The notes under the pieces are model-generated. The model was not told the DNA's origin, did no database searches, and saw nothing but the letters and a program-made list of their open reading frames with translations. A stretch of 64,000 nt of DNA from Paludibacteraceae bacterium (GTDB taxonomy: Bacteria > Bacteroidota > Bacteroidia > Bacteroidales > Paludibacteraceae). The translations under genes and the position numbers were made by a program. This document shows positions 17,696 through 26,815 of the stretch, one piece after another; the first letter of the stretch is position 1; every line of letters begins with the position of its first letter. The stretch is from positions 1 through 64,000 of the forward strand of contig JAEDGZ010000007.1 of the NCBI GenBank assembly GCA_016297215.1, in the 5' to 3' direction.

Positions 17696-18612
17696 TTGTT
17701 CACTTGGAAGCGTGTGTTGCCGTTTTCGATGAAGTCCACAATCTGCTTTGCGGCGGCAATACCCGCGTTGATATTCGCCTCTGCGGTCTGTGCGCCCATC
17801 TTCTTCGGGGTAGCGAAATAGCGTCCCTCGAATAGCGTGCGGAACTTCATGTCGGCAGAGGGCATGATGTCGGTGATATACTTCAGGTCGGTGCGCTCTT
17901 GCATGAGTTGAATCAACTCGTCTTCGTGAATCACCTCTTTGCGTGCGGTGTTCACGAGGATACCGCCCTTCGGCATACGGTTCACGAGGTCGTGGTTGAT
18001 GCTCTGCTTGGTCTCCGGCGTGGCGGGGATGTGCAGGCTCACGATATGGCAGGTGGTGTAGAGTTCCTCTGCGCTGTGCAGCGGCGTTACGCCGGCAGCC
18101 GTCATCGCCTCATCGGGGCAGAAAGCATCATAGGCATACACCTCCATGCCGAAGCCTTGCGCGATACGAGCCACGTTGCGACCCACGTTGCCGAAGGCGT
18201 GAATACCCAATTTCTTGCCCTTCAACTCGCTTCCGCTGGTGCCGTTGTAGAAGTTGCGCACAGCATACACCATCATGCCGAGTGCCAATTCGGCTACGGC
18301 GTTGGAGTTCTGCCCGGGGGTGTTCATCGCCACTACGCCGTGGCTCGTTGCAGCTGCCAAGTCGATATTGTCGTAGCCTGCGCCCGCGCGCACTACTATC
18401 TTCAACTGCTTCGCAGCGTCCAGCACTTCCGCGTCCACCACATCAGAGCGGATGATGAGTGCATCGGCGTCTGCCACAGCGTCCAGCAGTTGCTGTTTCT
18501 CTGTATATTTCTCGAGCAATACGAGGCTGTAGCCTGCTTGCTCCACTACCTCGCGAATGCCGTCCACAGCCACTTTCGCAAAGGGTTTCTCGGTTGCTAC
18601 TAATACTTTCAT
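17692..18612 (-). CDS. serA: D-3-phosphoglycerate dehydrogenase (short form)
   Basis: 306 residues from the ATG at 18612; the 25 upstream codons do not resemble the family. NAD-dependent oxidation of 3-phosphoglycerate is the first step of serine synthesis. The Rossmann site reads KKLGIHAFGNVGRNVARIA (about 140-158), and HIVSLHIPATPET and VNTARKEVI follow. There is no C-terminal ACT domain, so serine feedback of the E. coli type is not expected; short SerA forms are common in Bacteroidota. It lies 75 bp downstream of serC on the same strand and overlaps the CHU_C gene. Confidence in the family is high. D-lactate-type substrates are excluded mainly by the serC neighbour. Confidence 0.92.
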   Translation of the reverse strand: MKVLVATEKPFAKVAVDGIREVVEQAGYSLVLLEKYTEKQQLLDAVADADALIIRSDVVDAEVLDAAKQLKIVVRAGAGYDNIDLAAATSHGVVAMNTPGQNSNAVAELALGMMVYAVRNFYNGTSGSELKGKKLGIHAFGNVGRNVARIAQGFGMEVYAYDAFCPDEAMTAAGVTPLHSAEELYTTCHIVSLHIPATPETKQSINHDLVNRMPKGGILVNTARKEVIHEDELIQLMQERTDLKYITDIMPSADMKFRTLFEGRYFATPKKMGAQTAEANINAGIAAAKQIVDFIENGNTRFQVNK

Positions 18613-18687
18613 ACTGTTTACTAATGTTGTGTAAAAAACGGTTGTTCTCTTTTCCTCCCGCTTGGGGTTCTCATAGAAGCGTTCCAT

Positions 18688-19767
18688 TTACAACTTCGCC
18701 TCGTATGCCTTGATACAATCTACCAATGCCTGCACACCTTCTACGTCCATTGCGTTGTAGCAACTTGCGCGGAATCCGCCTACCAAGCGGTGTCCCTTGA
18801 TACCTACCATGCCGCGCTCGCTGGCGAACTTAAAGAAGTCGTCTTTCAGTTCTTCGTACTCGGGCTTGGGCACGAAGCAGATATTCATGCGCGAGCGGTC
18901 TTCTTTGTCGAGGATGGTGGGCACAAACATCTTCGAGTGGTCAAGGCAATCGTAGAGCAGGTCTGCTTTCTGCTGATTGCGTTGGTCTATCCATGCTAAG
19001 CCGCCGTGTGCTTTGAGCCAACGGAGGTTGAGCAGCGCGGTGTAGATAGGCAATACAGGAGGCGTGTTGAACATCGAGCCGCCATCGATATGCGTCTGAT
19101 AGTTGAGCATCGTCGGGATATAGCGCGACACCTTGCCTAAGGCAGACTCTTTCACAATCACGAACGTTACACCCGCGGGAGCGATGTTCTTCTGCGCACC
19201 GCCGTAAATCACGTCAAACTGACTCGCGTCAATCGGGCGACTGAGGATATCAGAAGACATATCGGCAATCAAAGGCACATTCCCTTTCTTGGCGTAAATC
19301 TCTTGCAGTTTGCGCTCCGAGATCTCCGTACCGAAGATGGTGTTGTTGGTGGTGATATGGAAGTAGTCAGCATCCTGCGGAATCTCATAACCGCTGGGGA
19401 TGGAGTTGGTGGACTCGCCTACCACCTCCACCTCGCCGAAGCCCTTTGCTTCTTTGATGGCTTTCTTCGACCATACACCCGTGTTCAGATACGCTGCTTT
19501 CTTCTCGAGGAAGTTATACGGAATCATGCAGAACTGCAGGCTGGCGCCGCCGCCGAGGAAGAGTACGCGATACCCTTCGGGCACGCCCAGCAACTCTTTG
19601 AAGAGCGCCTCTGCCTCGTCCACTACGGGCTGGAAATACTTCGCGCGGTGGCTGATTTCGAGGATAGAGAGCCCCTCTCCCTGAAAATCCAATACCGCCT
19701 CTGCGGTTTGCTTAATCACTTCTTGTGGCAGGATACTCGGTCCCGCATTAAAATTGTACTTTTTCAT
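18688..19767 (-). CDS. serC: Phosphoserine aminotransferase
   Basis: 359 residues, the usual length for SerC. PLP enzyme converting 3-phosphohydroxypyruvate and glutamate to phosphoserine. The N-terminus (KKYNFNAGPSILP) is diagnostic. FLGGGASLQF binds the cofactor phosphate (about 70-79), IADMSSDILSRP carries the PLP-nitrogen Asp, and GGAQKNIAPAG carries the Schiff-base lysine (about 195). The C-terminus KGHRLVGGFRASCYNAM is conserved. It is first in the serC-serA pair; no serB is seen in the window. The upstream region (19821-20098) is filled with AT-rich tandem palindromes rather than a recognisable promoter. Confidence 0.97.
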   Translation of the reverse strand: MKKYNFNAGPSILPQEVIKQTAEAVLDFQGEGLSILEISHRAKYFQPVVDEAEALFKELLGVPEGYRVLFLGGGASLQFCMIPYNFLEKKAAYLNTGVWSKKAIKEAKGFGEVEVVGESTNSIPSGYEIPQDADYFHITTNNTIFGTEISERKLQEIYAKKGNVPLIADMSSDILSRPIDASQFDVIYGGAQKNIAPAGVTFVIVKESALGKVSRYIPTMLNYQTHIDGGSMFNTPPVLPIYTALLNLRWLKAHGGLAWIDQRNQQKADLLYDCLDHSKMFVPTILDKEDRSRMNICFVPKPEYEELKDDFFKFASERGMVGIKGHRLVGGFRASCYNAMDVEGVQALVDCIKAYEAKL

Positions 19768-19820
19768 AAATGAGTGTTTGTATTAGAAAAGGTTATTACT
19801 TCATGTCTGTGAACGTTATA

Positions 19821-20024
19821 ACTACTCTTTCCCTCTGGAACATATAATTATCGTGTAATTATTCGTACAATTTTGCAACGAAAAATTAATGGTTAATTAC
19901 ATGATAATTATATGTTAAAAGAACTACTCTTTCCCTCTGGAACATATAATTATCGTGTAATTATTCGTATAATTTTGCAACGAAAAATTAATGGTTAATT
20001 ATACGATAATTATATGTTAAAAGA
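19821..20024. repeat. Two tandem 102-bp copies of an AT-rich palindrome
   Basis: Units 19821-19922 and 19923-20024 differ at only a few positions. Each begins ACTACTCTTTCCCTCTGG and contains AACATATAATTATCGTGTAA, a short centre (TTGCAACGAAAAATTAATGG), then the complementary arm ending AATTATATGTT. A third right arm lies at 20049-20089. Related sequence occurs at 5646-6085, 26683-26720 and 56590-56650. Confidence 0.85.
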
Positions 20025-20117
20025 TAATGGCAATTAACGGAGAAAACTCAACGAAAAATTAATGGTTAATTACACGATAATTATATGTTAAAAGATAACA
20101 GCAATTAACGGAGAACG

Positions 20118-22034
20118 TTATCGCTTCGCCACCATCCCGTCTTTCCACTTGCTCTTCGTGGGCGGGAGCACCTCGCTGTCGGCTTGCGCCACGGCTTCTT
20201 TCACGGCTTTCTTCACCTTCTTCACCGCGGTCTTGGCGGCGCTCACTGCTGTCTCCACGAGGTCGGCATGCTCCATCCAGCATACCGCATCGCCTTTCGC
20301 CACGCGCGCGCCCTGCTGCTTATCCACCGCCACCAGTCGGCAGTGGTCAGGCGCCGTCAGCGGCTCTATGCCGTGCGCTGTCTCCAGATAGCATACCACC
20401 TCGCCGCGGCGGAAGAACGTGCCGAAGACGGGCGCTTGGCTCTCGCTGTTGAAGTCCAACTCCCACAGCACTTTACCGTTCCGGGTAGCCTCCACGGGCT
20501 CGGCGGACGGGTGCAGGATAGCGCGCTTGTCCGCAGCGGAGATGAACGTAACCTGCTGACCGCCTTTCGCCGCTTTCTCCATGCGCTCCAGCAGGTCTTT
20601 GTTGAACTGCTCTTTCGCCTGCCCGCTCTTGTACTCGCGGTATTGTTTCTCGTGCATCGCGAACTCGAACAACTCCTCGTCGTCTTGTCCGCGGTCCCAG
20701 CCGTTCTTCTCCATCTCTTCGATGAAGCGCGGCAACTCATCGGGGTAGAGCGCCTGCGGGTCGTCGGTGTAGAACTCGAAGCCTTTCTCTTTCGCCAACT
20801 CCACTATCTCCGGTGCCAACTCGCCCGGCAACTTACCCGACTTGCCTAAAATCATGCCCCACATCGCGGGGTCCATGCGCGTGAACGGTTTCTCGCCCAT
20901 AGATTTCGAGAACAGGTTCATCAGCGCAGCGTTCTTCACGTATTGCGAGAACGGCGTTACCAAGCACGGCGTGCCCAACATCGGCCATATCCGTTGCACC
21001 TCCTCGAACAACTCCACCAGCAACTCGTCTTCCGACAGCGCTTTCTCCCCGCGTTTCACGAGGTTGGCGTTTATCGCCGCGTGCATACCTTTCAGGTCAG
21101 CCATCAGCGAGCCCATCATGCCGCCCGGCAGTCCGCAGCCCACCAGCAACGACGTCATCTTCGAGTTACGCGGGTCTATCCAGTAGCCCAAGAACTCATC
21201 GATGAACGACTGTGTCAGGCTCCGCGCCTCCATATAGGCTTTCATGTTGATATCCTTCACGAGGAATCCCGCGTCTTTGAGCATCGCCTGAATGGTAATC
21301 ACGTCGGGGTGCACCATGCCCCAACTCAGCGGCTCCATCGCCACGTCCAGCACGTCGCCGCCGGCTTTCGCCACCTCCAGCATCGACGCCACCGAGAAGT
21401 CCGGACCCGTGTGCCCGTGGTATTGGATGATGATGTCGGGATGTTTCTCCTTGATGGCTGCCACTATCGTGCCCAGCATCGCAGGGCGCCCGATGCCCGC
21501 CATGTCTTTCAGGCAAATCTCCTGCGCGCCGCCTTCTATCAACTGCTCGGCGAGGTTGATGTAGTACTCCGCCGTATGCACTTTCGAGTAGGTGATACAC
21601 ATCGTCGCCTGCGCGGTCATGCCTGCCTCTTTCGCCCATTTAATCGAGGGGATGATGTTCCGCGGGTCGTTCAGTCCGCAGAAGATACGGGTGATGTCCA
21701 CTCCCTGTGCGTGCTTCACTTTGTACATCAGTTGTCGCACGTCGGCGGGCACGGGGTTCATGCGCAGTGCGTTCAGTCCGCGGTCCAGCATGTGCGTCTT
21801 GATACCGGCTTCGTGGAAGAACTTCGTGAAGGTGCGCACGGCTTGGTTGGGGTTCTCGCCATAGAGCAGGTTCACCTGCTCGCTCGCGCCGCCGTTCGTC
21901 TCCACGCGATCGAAGCAACCCATGTCGATGATCACGGGTGCAATCTTTGCTAACTGGTCTTTGCGCGGCACATACTTACCGCTCGACTGCCACATGTCGC
22001 GATAGACAAGGCTAAACTGAATCTCCTTTTTCAT
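20118..22034 (-). CDS. Carboxyltransferase (pyruvate carboxylase subunit B/oxaloacetate decarboxylase alpha-like), biotin lysine absent
   Basis: 638 residues. The HMGL-like carboxyltransferase domain (about 1-300) keeps the metal and catalytic features: YRDMWQS near the start (RDxxQS), LNDPRN, the lysine in CLKDMAGI, and HGH in QYHGHTGPD. A PYC_OADA-type helical region follows. The C-terminal about 530-590 resembles a biotinyl domain (APVFGTFFRRGEVVCYLETA ... GARVAKGDAVCWME), but the position of the EAMKM biotinylation motif reads ETAHG, so the acceptor lysine is missing. It ends in a basic Lys/Ala tail. It should therefore use a separate biotin carrier. Carboxylation of pyruvate versus decarboxylation of oxaloacetate cannot be told apart here. 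A good promoter lies at 22066-22097. Confidence 0.83.
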   Translation of the reverse strand: MKKEIQFSLVYRDMWQSSGKYVPRKDQLAKIAPVIIDMGCFDRVETNGGASEQVNLLYGENPNQAVRTFTKFFHEAGIKTHMLDRGLNALRMNPVPADVRQLMYKVKHAQGVDITRIFCGLNDPRNIIPSIKWAKEAGMTAQATMCITYSKVHTAEYYINLAEQLIEGGAQEICLKDMAGIGRPAMLGTIVAAIKEKHPDIIIQYHGHTGPDFSVASMLEVAKAGGDVLDVAMEPLSWGMVHPDVITIQAMLKDAGFLVKDINMKAYMEARSLTQSFIDEFLGYWIDPRNSKMTSLLVGCGLPGGMMGSLMADLKGMHAAINANLVKRGEKALSEDELLVELFEEVQRIWPMLGTPCLVTPFSQYVKNAALMNLFSKSMGEKPFTRMDPAMWGMILGKSGKLPGELAPEIVELAKEKGFEFYTDDPQALYPDELPRFIEEMEKNGWDRGQDDEELFEFAMHEKQYREYKSGQAKEQFNKDLLERMEKAAKGGQQVTFISAADKRAILHPSAEPVEATRNGKVLWELDFNSESQAPVFGTFFRRGEVVCYLETAHGIEPLTAPDHCRLVAVDKQQGARVAKGDAVCWMEHADLVETAVSAAKTAVKKVKKAVKEAVAQADSEVLPPTKSKWKDGMVAKR

Positions 22035-22065
22035 ATTGTAATAGTGTATAGTTCTAAATCCGCCG

Positions 22066-22097
22066 CAAAGTTACAACTTTTTTCTGACATAAGCAAA
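22066..22097 (-). promoter_or_regulatory. Promoter of the carboxyltransferase gene
   Basis: On the minus strand: TTTG (22097-22094), 20-bp spacer, TAACTTTG (22073-22066). It lies 31 bp upstream of the start. Confidence 0.85.
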
Positions 22098-22183
22098 GAA
22101 AACGGGAAATTATTTTCGACCCTGTTTCGTAAGCCATTCCCCCGCCTGCTAAGAACCTGAAACCTGAAACTATGAATAAAAAA

Positions 22184-22213
22184 TGTGTTGAACTGCCGGT
22201 ACAGTTCAACACA
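22184..22213 (-). terminator. Terminator hairpin shared with 26816-26845
   Basis: TGTGTTGAACTG / CAGTTCAACACA with a 6-bp loop, followed on the minus strand by a T run. It lies after the gene 22244-24412. A near-identical hairpin follows ddh. Confidence 0.85.
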
Positions 22214-22243
22214 TATCGTGTACAAACCCTATCGTATGTACTT

Positions 22244-24412
22244 CTATTGTTGCTTTTGCCCCAAAAGGGTATAAGTTCCCTGTTCGGTTACAATCAGGAT
22301 ATGCCCGTCTTGCAGTTGCAGACGCGCGTTGCCGCTCGCAGCCTCGGTGGAGCCTATTGCGGTCGCTTCCTGCACCAAAACCGCCATCGGAATATACACA
22401 TCGGCAGCCCCGCGAGAGCGCAGGCGCAGATAAGCCTCGTGCACGCCTATCTCTTCCGATTGGAATCCTATACCCAATACGCCGCCTTCGACGGGCAGAG
22501 AGTTCGGCGTGATGGTGAAGTTGCTCGGGTTGCTGCCGCCTATGGCAATGCTAATCGGCTCTGTCAGGTTCTTTCCTTCCACGTTGAGTGCAATGGCTTC
22601 TATCTGCTCCGGTTGGGTGGTCAGTCGGATGAGGGTGGAGTCGGCGGTGATAGCAGGCAGGTCCGTGCGCCCCCACGACACCTCGTCTATCAGGTAGGTA
22701 GCGCTTCCCGTCTGCCCGCTGTTGCCCGTGAAGCGGAATGCCATGAAGAACACATCGGGGATGTACGCCTGACCGGCAAGGTTGATATGTATGTCTTGCC
22801 AGTCGCCTGCCTCGTCCGCGGTCTGCGGCATAGGTATCTCCAAGTCTTGGAAGAACACATCCTTAGGCACGGTCGCATCGATAAAGAACACGCTGAGGGC
22901 AGCCGATTGCCCCTCGTACAAGTAGTCTCCGCGCACGCGGAAAGTGAATATCTGCTCGGCGGCGTTCTTATAGTCGAGCGCAGGCGTTACGAGCCACATC
23001 TCCCACGGCAGCGAGTCTTTCTCTTGGTAGATATACGCAGTGGCTTTCGCGCAGCGTTCTACCACCGTCCCGTCTTCCTTATCCTCATAGCCCCACCACG
23101 GTCTGTCGCCTTTCTTTACCACATTCTGCCAGTCTGCCAGCGTGAGCGGTTTGTTGTGGGTGATGTTGTCAAAAGGCTCGTTCAGCAGGGCATACGGCTT
23201 GCTCATGTCCCATTTGAACTCCTTGCTCCATTCCTCGGCAGGGTCTGTCGGCGTGGCAGTGGTGGTACCCGTGAGCCTCATCTGCTGTTTCTGCACGCCC
23301 GGGCTGGACCAATAGACGGTTGCCGAATAGGTGCCTGCTTTGGTCGGGTGGAAGGTGATACGGGTCTGCGCCTCCATGTTCTTCGGCAGCAGGGTGGAGG
23401 AGACGGTGAAAGCAGGATACTCGTCATCGTTGAGGATGGTGACGGTGATGTCTTCCGTGCAGTTGAGGCTATGCACCATCACGCTATCCACTGCGTATCC
23501 GCCTACCGTGGTGCTGAACGCGGGCAGGCTGGTGGGGCTGATGGTCAGTTCGGGTTGCTGCGTCGGGTCGCTGGCAGAGCCGCTGAGCGACAGGCTGACG
23601 AAGTCTTGCGTCGCCTCCGGACTATCCACCAAGAGCATGCCTTTGTGCACCCCTGCCGCAGTGGGCTTGTACCATAGTTTCACCTGCTCCTCGGCAGCAG
23701 TTACCTGCGTCTTCTCCAATACGAACATATCGGCGTTGGCGCCCGTGATACTCAGCGAAATAGGCTGCGTCAGGTTGCCCTGACGGATGGTCAGCGTCGC
23801 CATCAGTTTCTCTTCGTTCACCTGTGCGGTAACGGCGTTTATCTTCTCGGGGAAGACGGTGAACCAAGGTGTGCTGTTCTCTGTGCGCTTCAGGCTGAAC
23901 CCGTCGAAAATCACCTTGACCCCTTTCTTCACCATCACGCTCACGCTCAGGTAGGTACCATCCTGCGGCTTGGTGGTGCTTACTTTCAGTTCTTGCCATC
24001 CTGTGCCGATGGGCAGTTCCTGATTGAGTGCGGCGCTGTCGTGCACCCCTTCCGTCGGGCGGGCGTAGAGCCATGCGCTGTTGAGTGCCAAATCGCCGGC
24101 TTGGGCTTCCAGCACCTTGTAGTGGATGGTCAATTCAAACTCCTGCCCTATTACATCTGTGCGGAGGTCCACATCTTGTTGCAGCGACCGCTTCTGCGTT
24201 ACATTGACGGTGCGGAGGGCTTGGACTCCGTCGTACACATCGGTGGTCTCGATAGCAATCTCTGCGCCGAAAGACCAGTCATCAAACTGTGTCCCAAAGA
24301 GGAAGTTGGTGGATGCACTCTCAAAATCGCCGTTCGCGATAAGGTTCTCTTCGGCGAACACAGTGCCCATACCTGTTAGGATGGCGCACAAGATACTCCA
24401 AAAGCGTTTCAT
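22244..24412 (-). CDS. Large secreted protein with repeated Ig-like/choice-of-anchor segments
   Basis: 722 residues with a signal peptide (residues 1-20, ending VFAEE). Residues about 22-165 look like a carbohydrate-binding-type jelly roll (LIANGDFESA...). The middle has repeated 'SLSGSASDP / KQQMRLTGTT' Ig-like strands. About 400-580 is a choice-of-anchor J-like segment (EPFDNITHNKPLTLADWQNV; AEQIFTFRVRGDYL; AYIPDVFFMAFRFTG). The tail (DGHILIVTEQGTYTLLGQKQQ) resembles half of a T9SS type A domain. The architecture is typical of exported Bacteroidales proteins, but no catalytic motif is visible. The upstream gene ends in a strong terminator (24447-24480), yet no standard promoter was found before 24412. 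Confidence 0.75.
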   Translation of the reverse strand: MKRFWSILCAILTGMGTVFAEENLIANGDFESASTNFLFGTQFDDWSFGAEIAIETTDVYDGVQALRTVNVTQKRSLQQDVDLRTDVIGQEFELTIHYKVLEAQAGDLALNSAWLYARPTEGVHDSAALNQELPIGTGWQELKVSTTKPQDGTYLSVSVMVKKGVKVIFDGFSLKRTENSTPWFTVFPEKINAVTAQVNEEKLMATLTIRQGNLTQPISLSITGANADMFVLEKTQVTAAEEQVKLWYKPTAAGVHKGMLLVDSPEATQDFVSLSLSGSASDPTQQPELTISPTSLPAFSTTVGGYAVDSVMVHSLNCTEDITVTILNDDEYPAFTVSSTLLPKNMEAQTRITFHPTKAGTYSATVYWSSPGVQKQQMRLTGTTTATPTDPAEEWSKEFKWDMSKPYALLNEPFDNITHNKPLTLADWQNVVKKGDRPWWGYEDKEDGTVVERCAKATAYIYQEKDSLPWEMWLVTPALDYKNAAEQIFTFRVRGDYLYEGQSAALSVFFIDATVPKDVFFQDLEIPMPQTADEAGDWQDIHINLAGQAYIPDVFFMAFRFTGNSGQTGSATYLIDEVSWGRTDLPAITADSTLIRLTTQPEQIEAIALNVEGKNLTEPISIAIGGSNPSNFTITPNSLPVEGGVLGIGFQSEEIGVHEAYLRLRSRGAADVYIPMAVLVQEATAIGSTEAASGNARLQLQDGHILIVTEQGTYTLLGQKQQ

Positions 24413-24446
24413 GATAGGTGTTTAATTATAGGTTATTCGTCTAAAA

Positions 24447-24480
24447 AGGCTGTCTAAGTCCTTGCGGAATTAGGCAGCCT
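24447..24480 (-). terminator. Terminator after the T9SS protein gene at 24498
   Basis: AGGCTGTCTAA / TTAGGCAGCCT stem. On the minus strand it is followed by TTTTTAG. Confidence 0.85.
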
Positions 24481-24497
24481 TTCTATGGATGGTGCTA

Positions 24498-26363
24498 TTA
24501 TCGTATTACCTTATAGGTACTATTGCCTTTGCGGATGATGTTCACACCCGATTGCAGACCGCTGACACGCTGTCCCATGATGGTGTAAACCTCCATAGAC
24601 TCTTTTGCCTCTACGGCTTCCATGCCTGCGCCTATATCTACCGTCTCAATATCCTCTGCGTTACGCGGGCGAATCACAGTGCCTGACGAGGAGGAAGAGA
24701 TACCCGTTACGTTAGCCGCCTCGGGCTTCGCAGTGCCAATCAGCGGGTTGCCTGCCAAGAGGTTGATGTTGGCGGTTGCTTCACCTTGCGTAATCTTGCT
24801 ACTGCCTTGTGCAAAGTTCTCTACGGTACGGTCAAGTTCAACACCCTTCACTACCACGAGTTCCAGCAGATAGTCTGCTGCATTGGCTTTCAACTCCGCC
24901 AAGGTAACTTCTTGTGGTGTTACTGTGTTGTCGCGGCTAACGACTTTTACTTTGCTGTCCATAGCCAAGAAAGGTTGAATGCCCCATGCTAATTCTCCGT
25001 TGTATGCTAAGATGTTGCTTACTTTGTCGCCTAATGTAACGCCAATCCAATATGGTGCATCAATGTTGACAGCCCCCGTAGCATCCTCTATGGTAAAGAA
25101 GGTGGTGCCTTCCTCCATATTGGATTCAATGAAAGTAACGACTGCCTCGCCGGTGAACTTTACAACTACATCCCAACCATATCCTTCTGCACCTTTGGCT
25201 TTCATCGTAGCCACATCCGCGCAACGTGTCAATACCTTGGCTGCCCAGTTGACGGTTACCGTTTCGGTCAAGTCGCCGCTGGTCAGTTTGATGGTATCGG
25301 AACTGCCCTCCTCGGGAGAAGCAGTGGTCGGTGTCAGGGTAACGATGATTTCCTTGCCATCTGCCAAGTCGGCATCATCTTTTGCAATAGTGGTTGCAGA
25401 GAGGGTCAGTTCGGGAGAGGTGCAGGTTAAAGTGATGTCCTCGGTGAGGTTCTCTGCCATCACGGTAAGGGTGTCGGTATAGGTCTCGCCGGTGAAAGTG
25501 CAATAGTAGGTAGGATCCATGAAGGTTATCTCCTCATCGGCAACAATCACAGGCTCTGCGGGCTTCGGGTCATCGCCCCCGCCTTCGCTCGTCTCAAACA
25601 AATCCGCCCACTCGGTAGCCACCTTAATCTCATCTACAAACACTCTACCCGGGGTATTGCTACCCTTGCGCAAGTTTACAGAGGCTATATACGATATGTC
25701 TGCTTTGGCGTTGGCTTTTGTTTGGTCGCAGGATATGGTCGGCGTAGCAGTGGTGCTGGTCGGGTCAATATACAATCGCACTACGTCATTTGTTGCACCT
25801 TCTACAAATTCGTATTCCAATACGATTAGATGGCTCGTCTTGGGTGAGAAAACAGCATTTGTCCATACTGTCGTTTCGGTATTCTTGGATATACCTAACT
25901 TGTAACCTGTATAGGACTCATCAGTTTTGATAGTCTGGATATTCAAACGAGCATACATATTGGAATTGCTTGCATCGCCAAATGCCATAAAATAATCAGC
26001 ATTTGTATTTCGCTTTAGCGAATCTACATTGATGATAGCGGCGGCATATATTTTGCCGGTTTGTACTCCATTAGCGGTGCTTGCAAACTGACGGAGGTCA
26101 TCAGCACCATTACCTACCAATTCGGCTTTGTTGCCTGTGCCGGTGGTTACATATCCTGCATACGACAAACTGCCCTCTGCTACTTGAATGTAGCCTGTCC
26201 CACTGAAAGAGTACCAATCTTTAGTGTTGTTCGTGGAAGCATCAGATGTGCCAACATTTAGTGTACCAACATTCCGATTGAATGTTTCGTGGAACTTCAA
26301 CTCGGCATGACTTGATAGGGTGAATGCCATTAAGGCACACAAAACAGTAAATACCTTTTTCAT
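24498..26363 (-). CDS. Secreted protein with full T9SS type A sorting domain
   Basis: 621 residues from the ATG at 26363; the 41 upstream codons run into the promoter. The signal peptide is residues 1-20 (MKKVFTVLCALMAFTLSSHA). Residues about 20-235 form a jelly-roll-like domain with RLNIQTIKTD and GRVFVDEIKVATEW. An Ig-like region follows (about 270-370), then an OB-like segment (VTFIESNMEEGTTFFTIEDA...) seen in exported nucleases and related proteins, but without nuclease residues. The C-terminus MEVYTIMGQRVSGLQSGVNI...YKVIR is a complete type A CTD. Promoter at 26415-26446 and terminator at 24447-24480 make it a single-gene unit. Function unknown; surface exposed or released. Confidence 0.82.
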   Translation of the reverse strand: MKKVFTVLCALMAFTLSSHAELKFHETFNRNVGTLNVGTSDASTNNTKDWYSFSGTGYIQVAEGSLSYAGYVTTGTGNKAELVGNGADDLRQFASTANGVQTGKIYAAAIINVDSLKRNTNADYFMAFGDASNSNMYARLNIQTIKTDESYTGYKLGISKNTETTVWTNAVFSPKTSHLIVLEYEFVEGATNDVVRLYIDPTSTTATPTISCDQTKANAKADISYIASVNLRKGSNTPGRVFVDEIKVATEWADLFETSEGGGDDPKPAEPVIVADEEITFMDPTYYCTFTGETYTDTLTVMAENLTEDITLTCTSPELTLSATTIAKDDADLADGKEIIVTLTPTTASPEEGSSDTIKLTSGDLTETVTVNWAAKVLTRCADVATMKAKGAEGYGWDVVVKFTGEAVVTFIESNMEEGTTFFTIEDATGAVNIDAPYWIGVTLGDKVSNILAYNGELAWGIQPFLAMDSKVKVVSRDNTVTPQEVTLAELKANAADYLLELVVVKGVELDRTVENFAQGSSKITQGEATANINLLAGNPLIGTAKPEAANVTGISSSSSGTVIRPRNAEDIETVDIGAGMEAVEAKESMEVYTIMGQRVSGLQSGVNIIRKGNSTYKVIR

Positions 26364-26414
26364 AATAATAGGAATTAAATGATTAATAAAAATGTTATTT
26401 TCTTGAATTTTTGG

Positions 26415-26446
26415 CAAAGGTATTTGTTTTCTTTTACATACGCAAA
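26415..26446 (-). promoter_or_regulatory. Promoter of the T9SS protein gene
   Basis: Minus strand: TTTG (26446-26443), 20-bp spacer, TACCTTTG (26422-26415), 52 bp before the ATG. Confidence 0.87.
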
Positions 26447-26570
26447 TTTTTGAGCAAAAATCTTGCAAAAAAGTGTGATTTTGCATATTATTAAGCTTTA
26501 TTTAAGTGCAAAAGTGCGGAAGTAGCGTTTGTTTTTTGTTATGTATATGCTTTCAGAATGTTATTGTAAT

Positions 26571-26777
26571 GTGAACTCGAAATAAGATTTATACACAAAA
26601 ATAAACAATAATACTTGACAAAAACGAACAAAAACTCTTTTACTCAACAAATATTTTCAAATATTGTTCAAATAGGTTTTCTATAACATATAATTGTCAT
26701 ATAATTAATCATCAATTCATTACCAAAAATCAAATTAGTCTTTGACTGCTGAAGTAACTCGCTTATATCGAGCTCAC
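26571..26777. mobile_element. MITE-like fold-back element, about 207 bp
   Basis: Termini GTGAACTCGAAATAAG (26571-26586) and CTTATATCGAGCTCAC (26762-26777) are inverted repeats matching at 14 of 16 positions, the same termini as at 5678-5980. The right half is homologous to 190-281. It contains an AACATATAATTGTCATATAA segment of the AT palindrome family. No coding capacity. Confidence 0.6.
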
Positions 26778-26815
26778 GTAATGTAGTACAACTTGTATAT
26801 CATTACCATAAAAAA

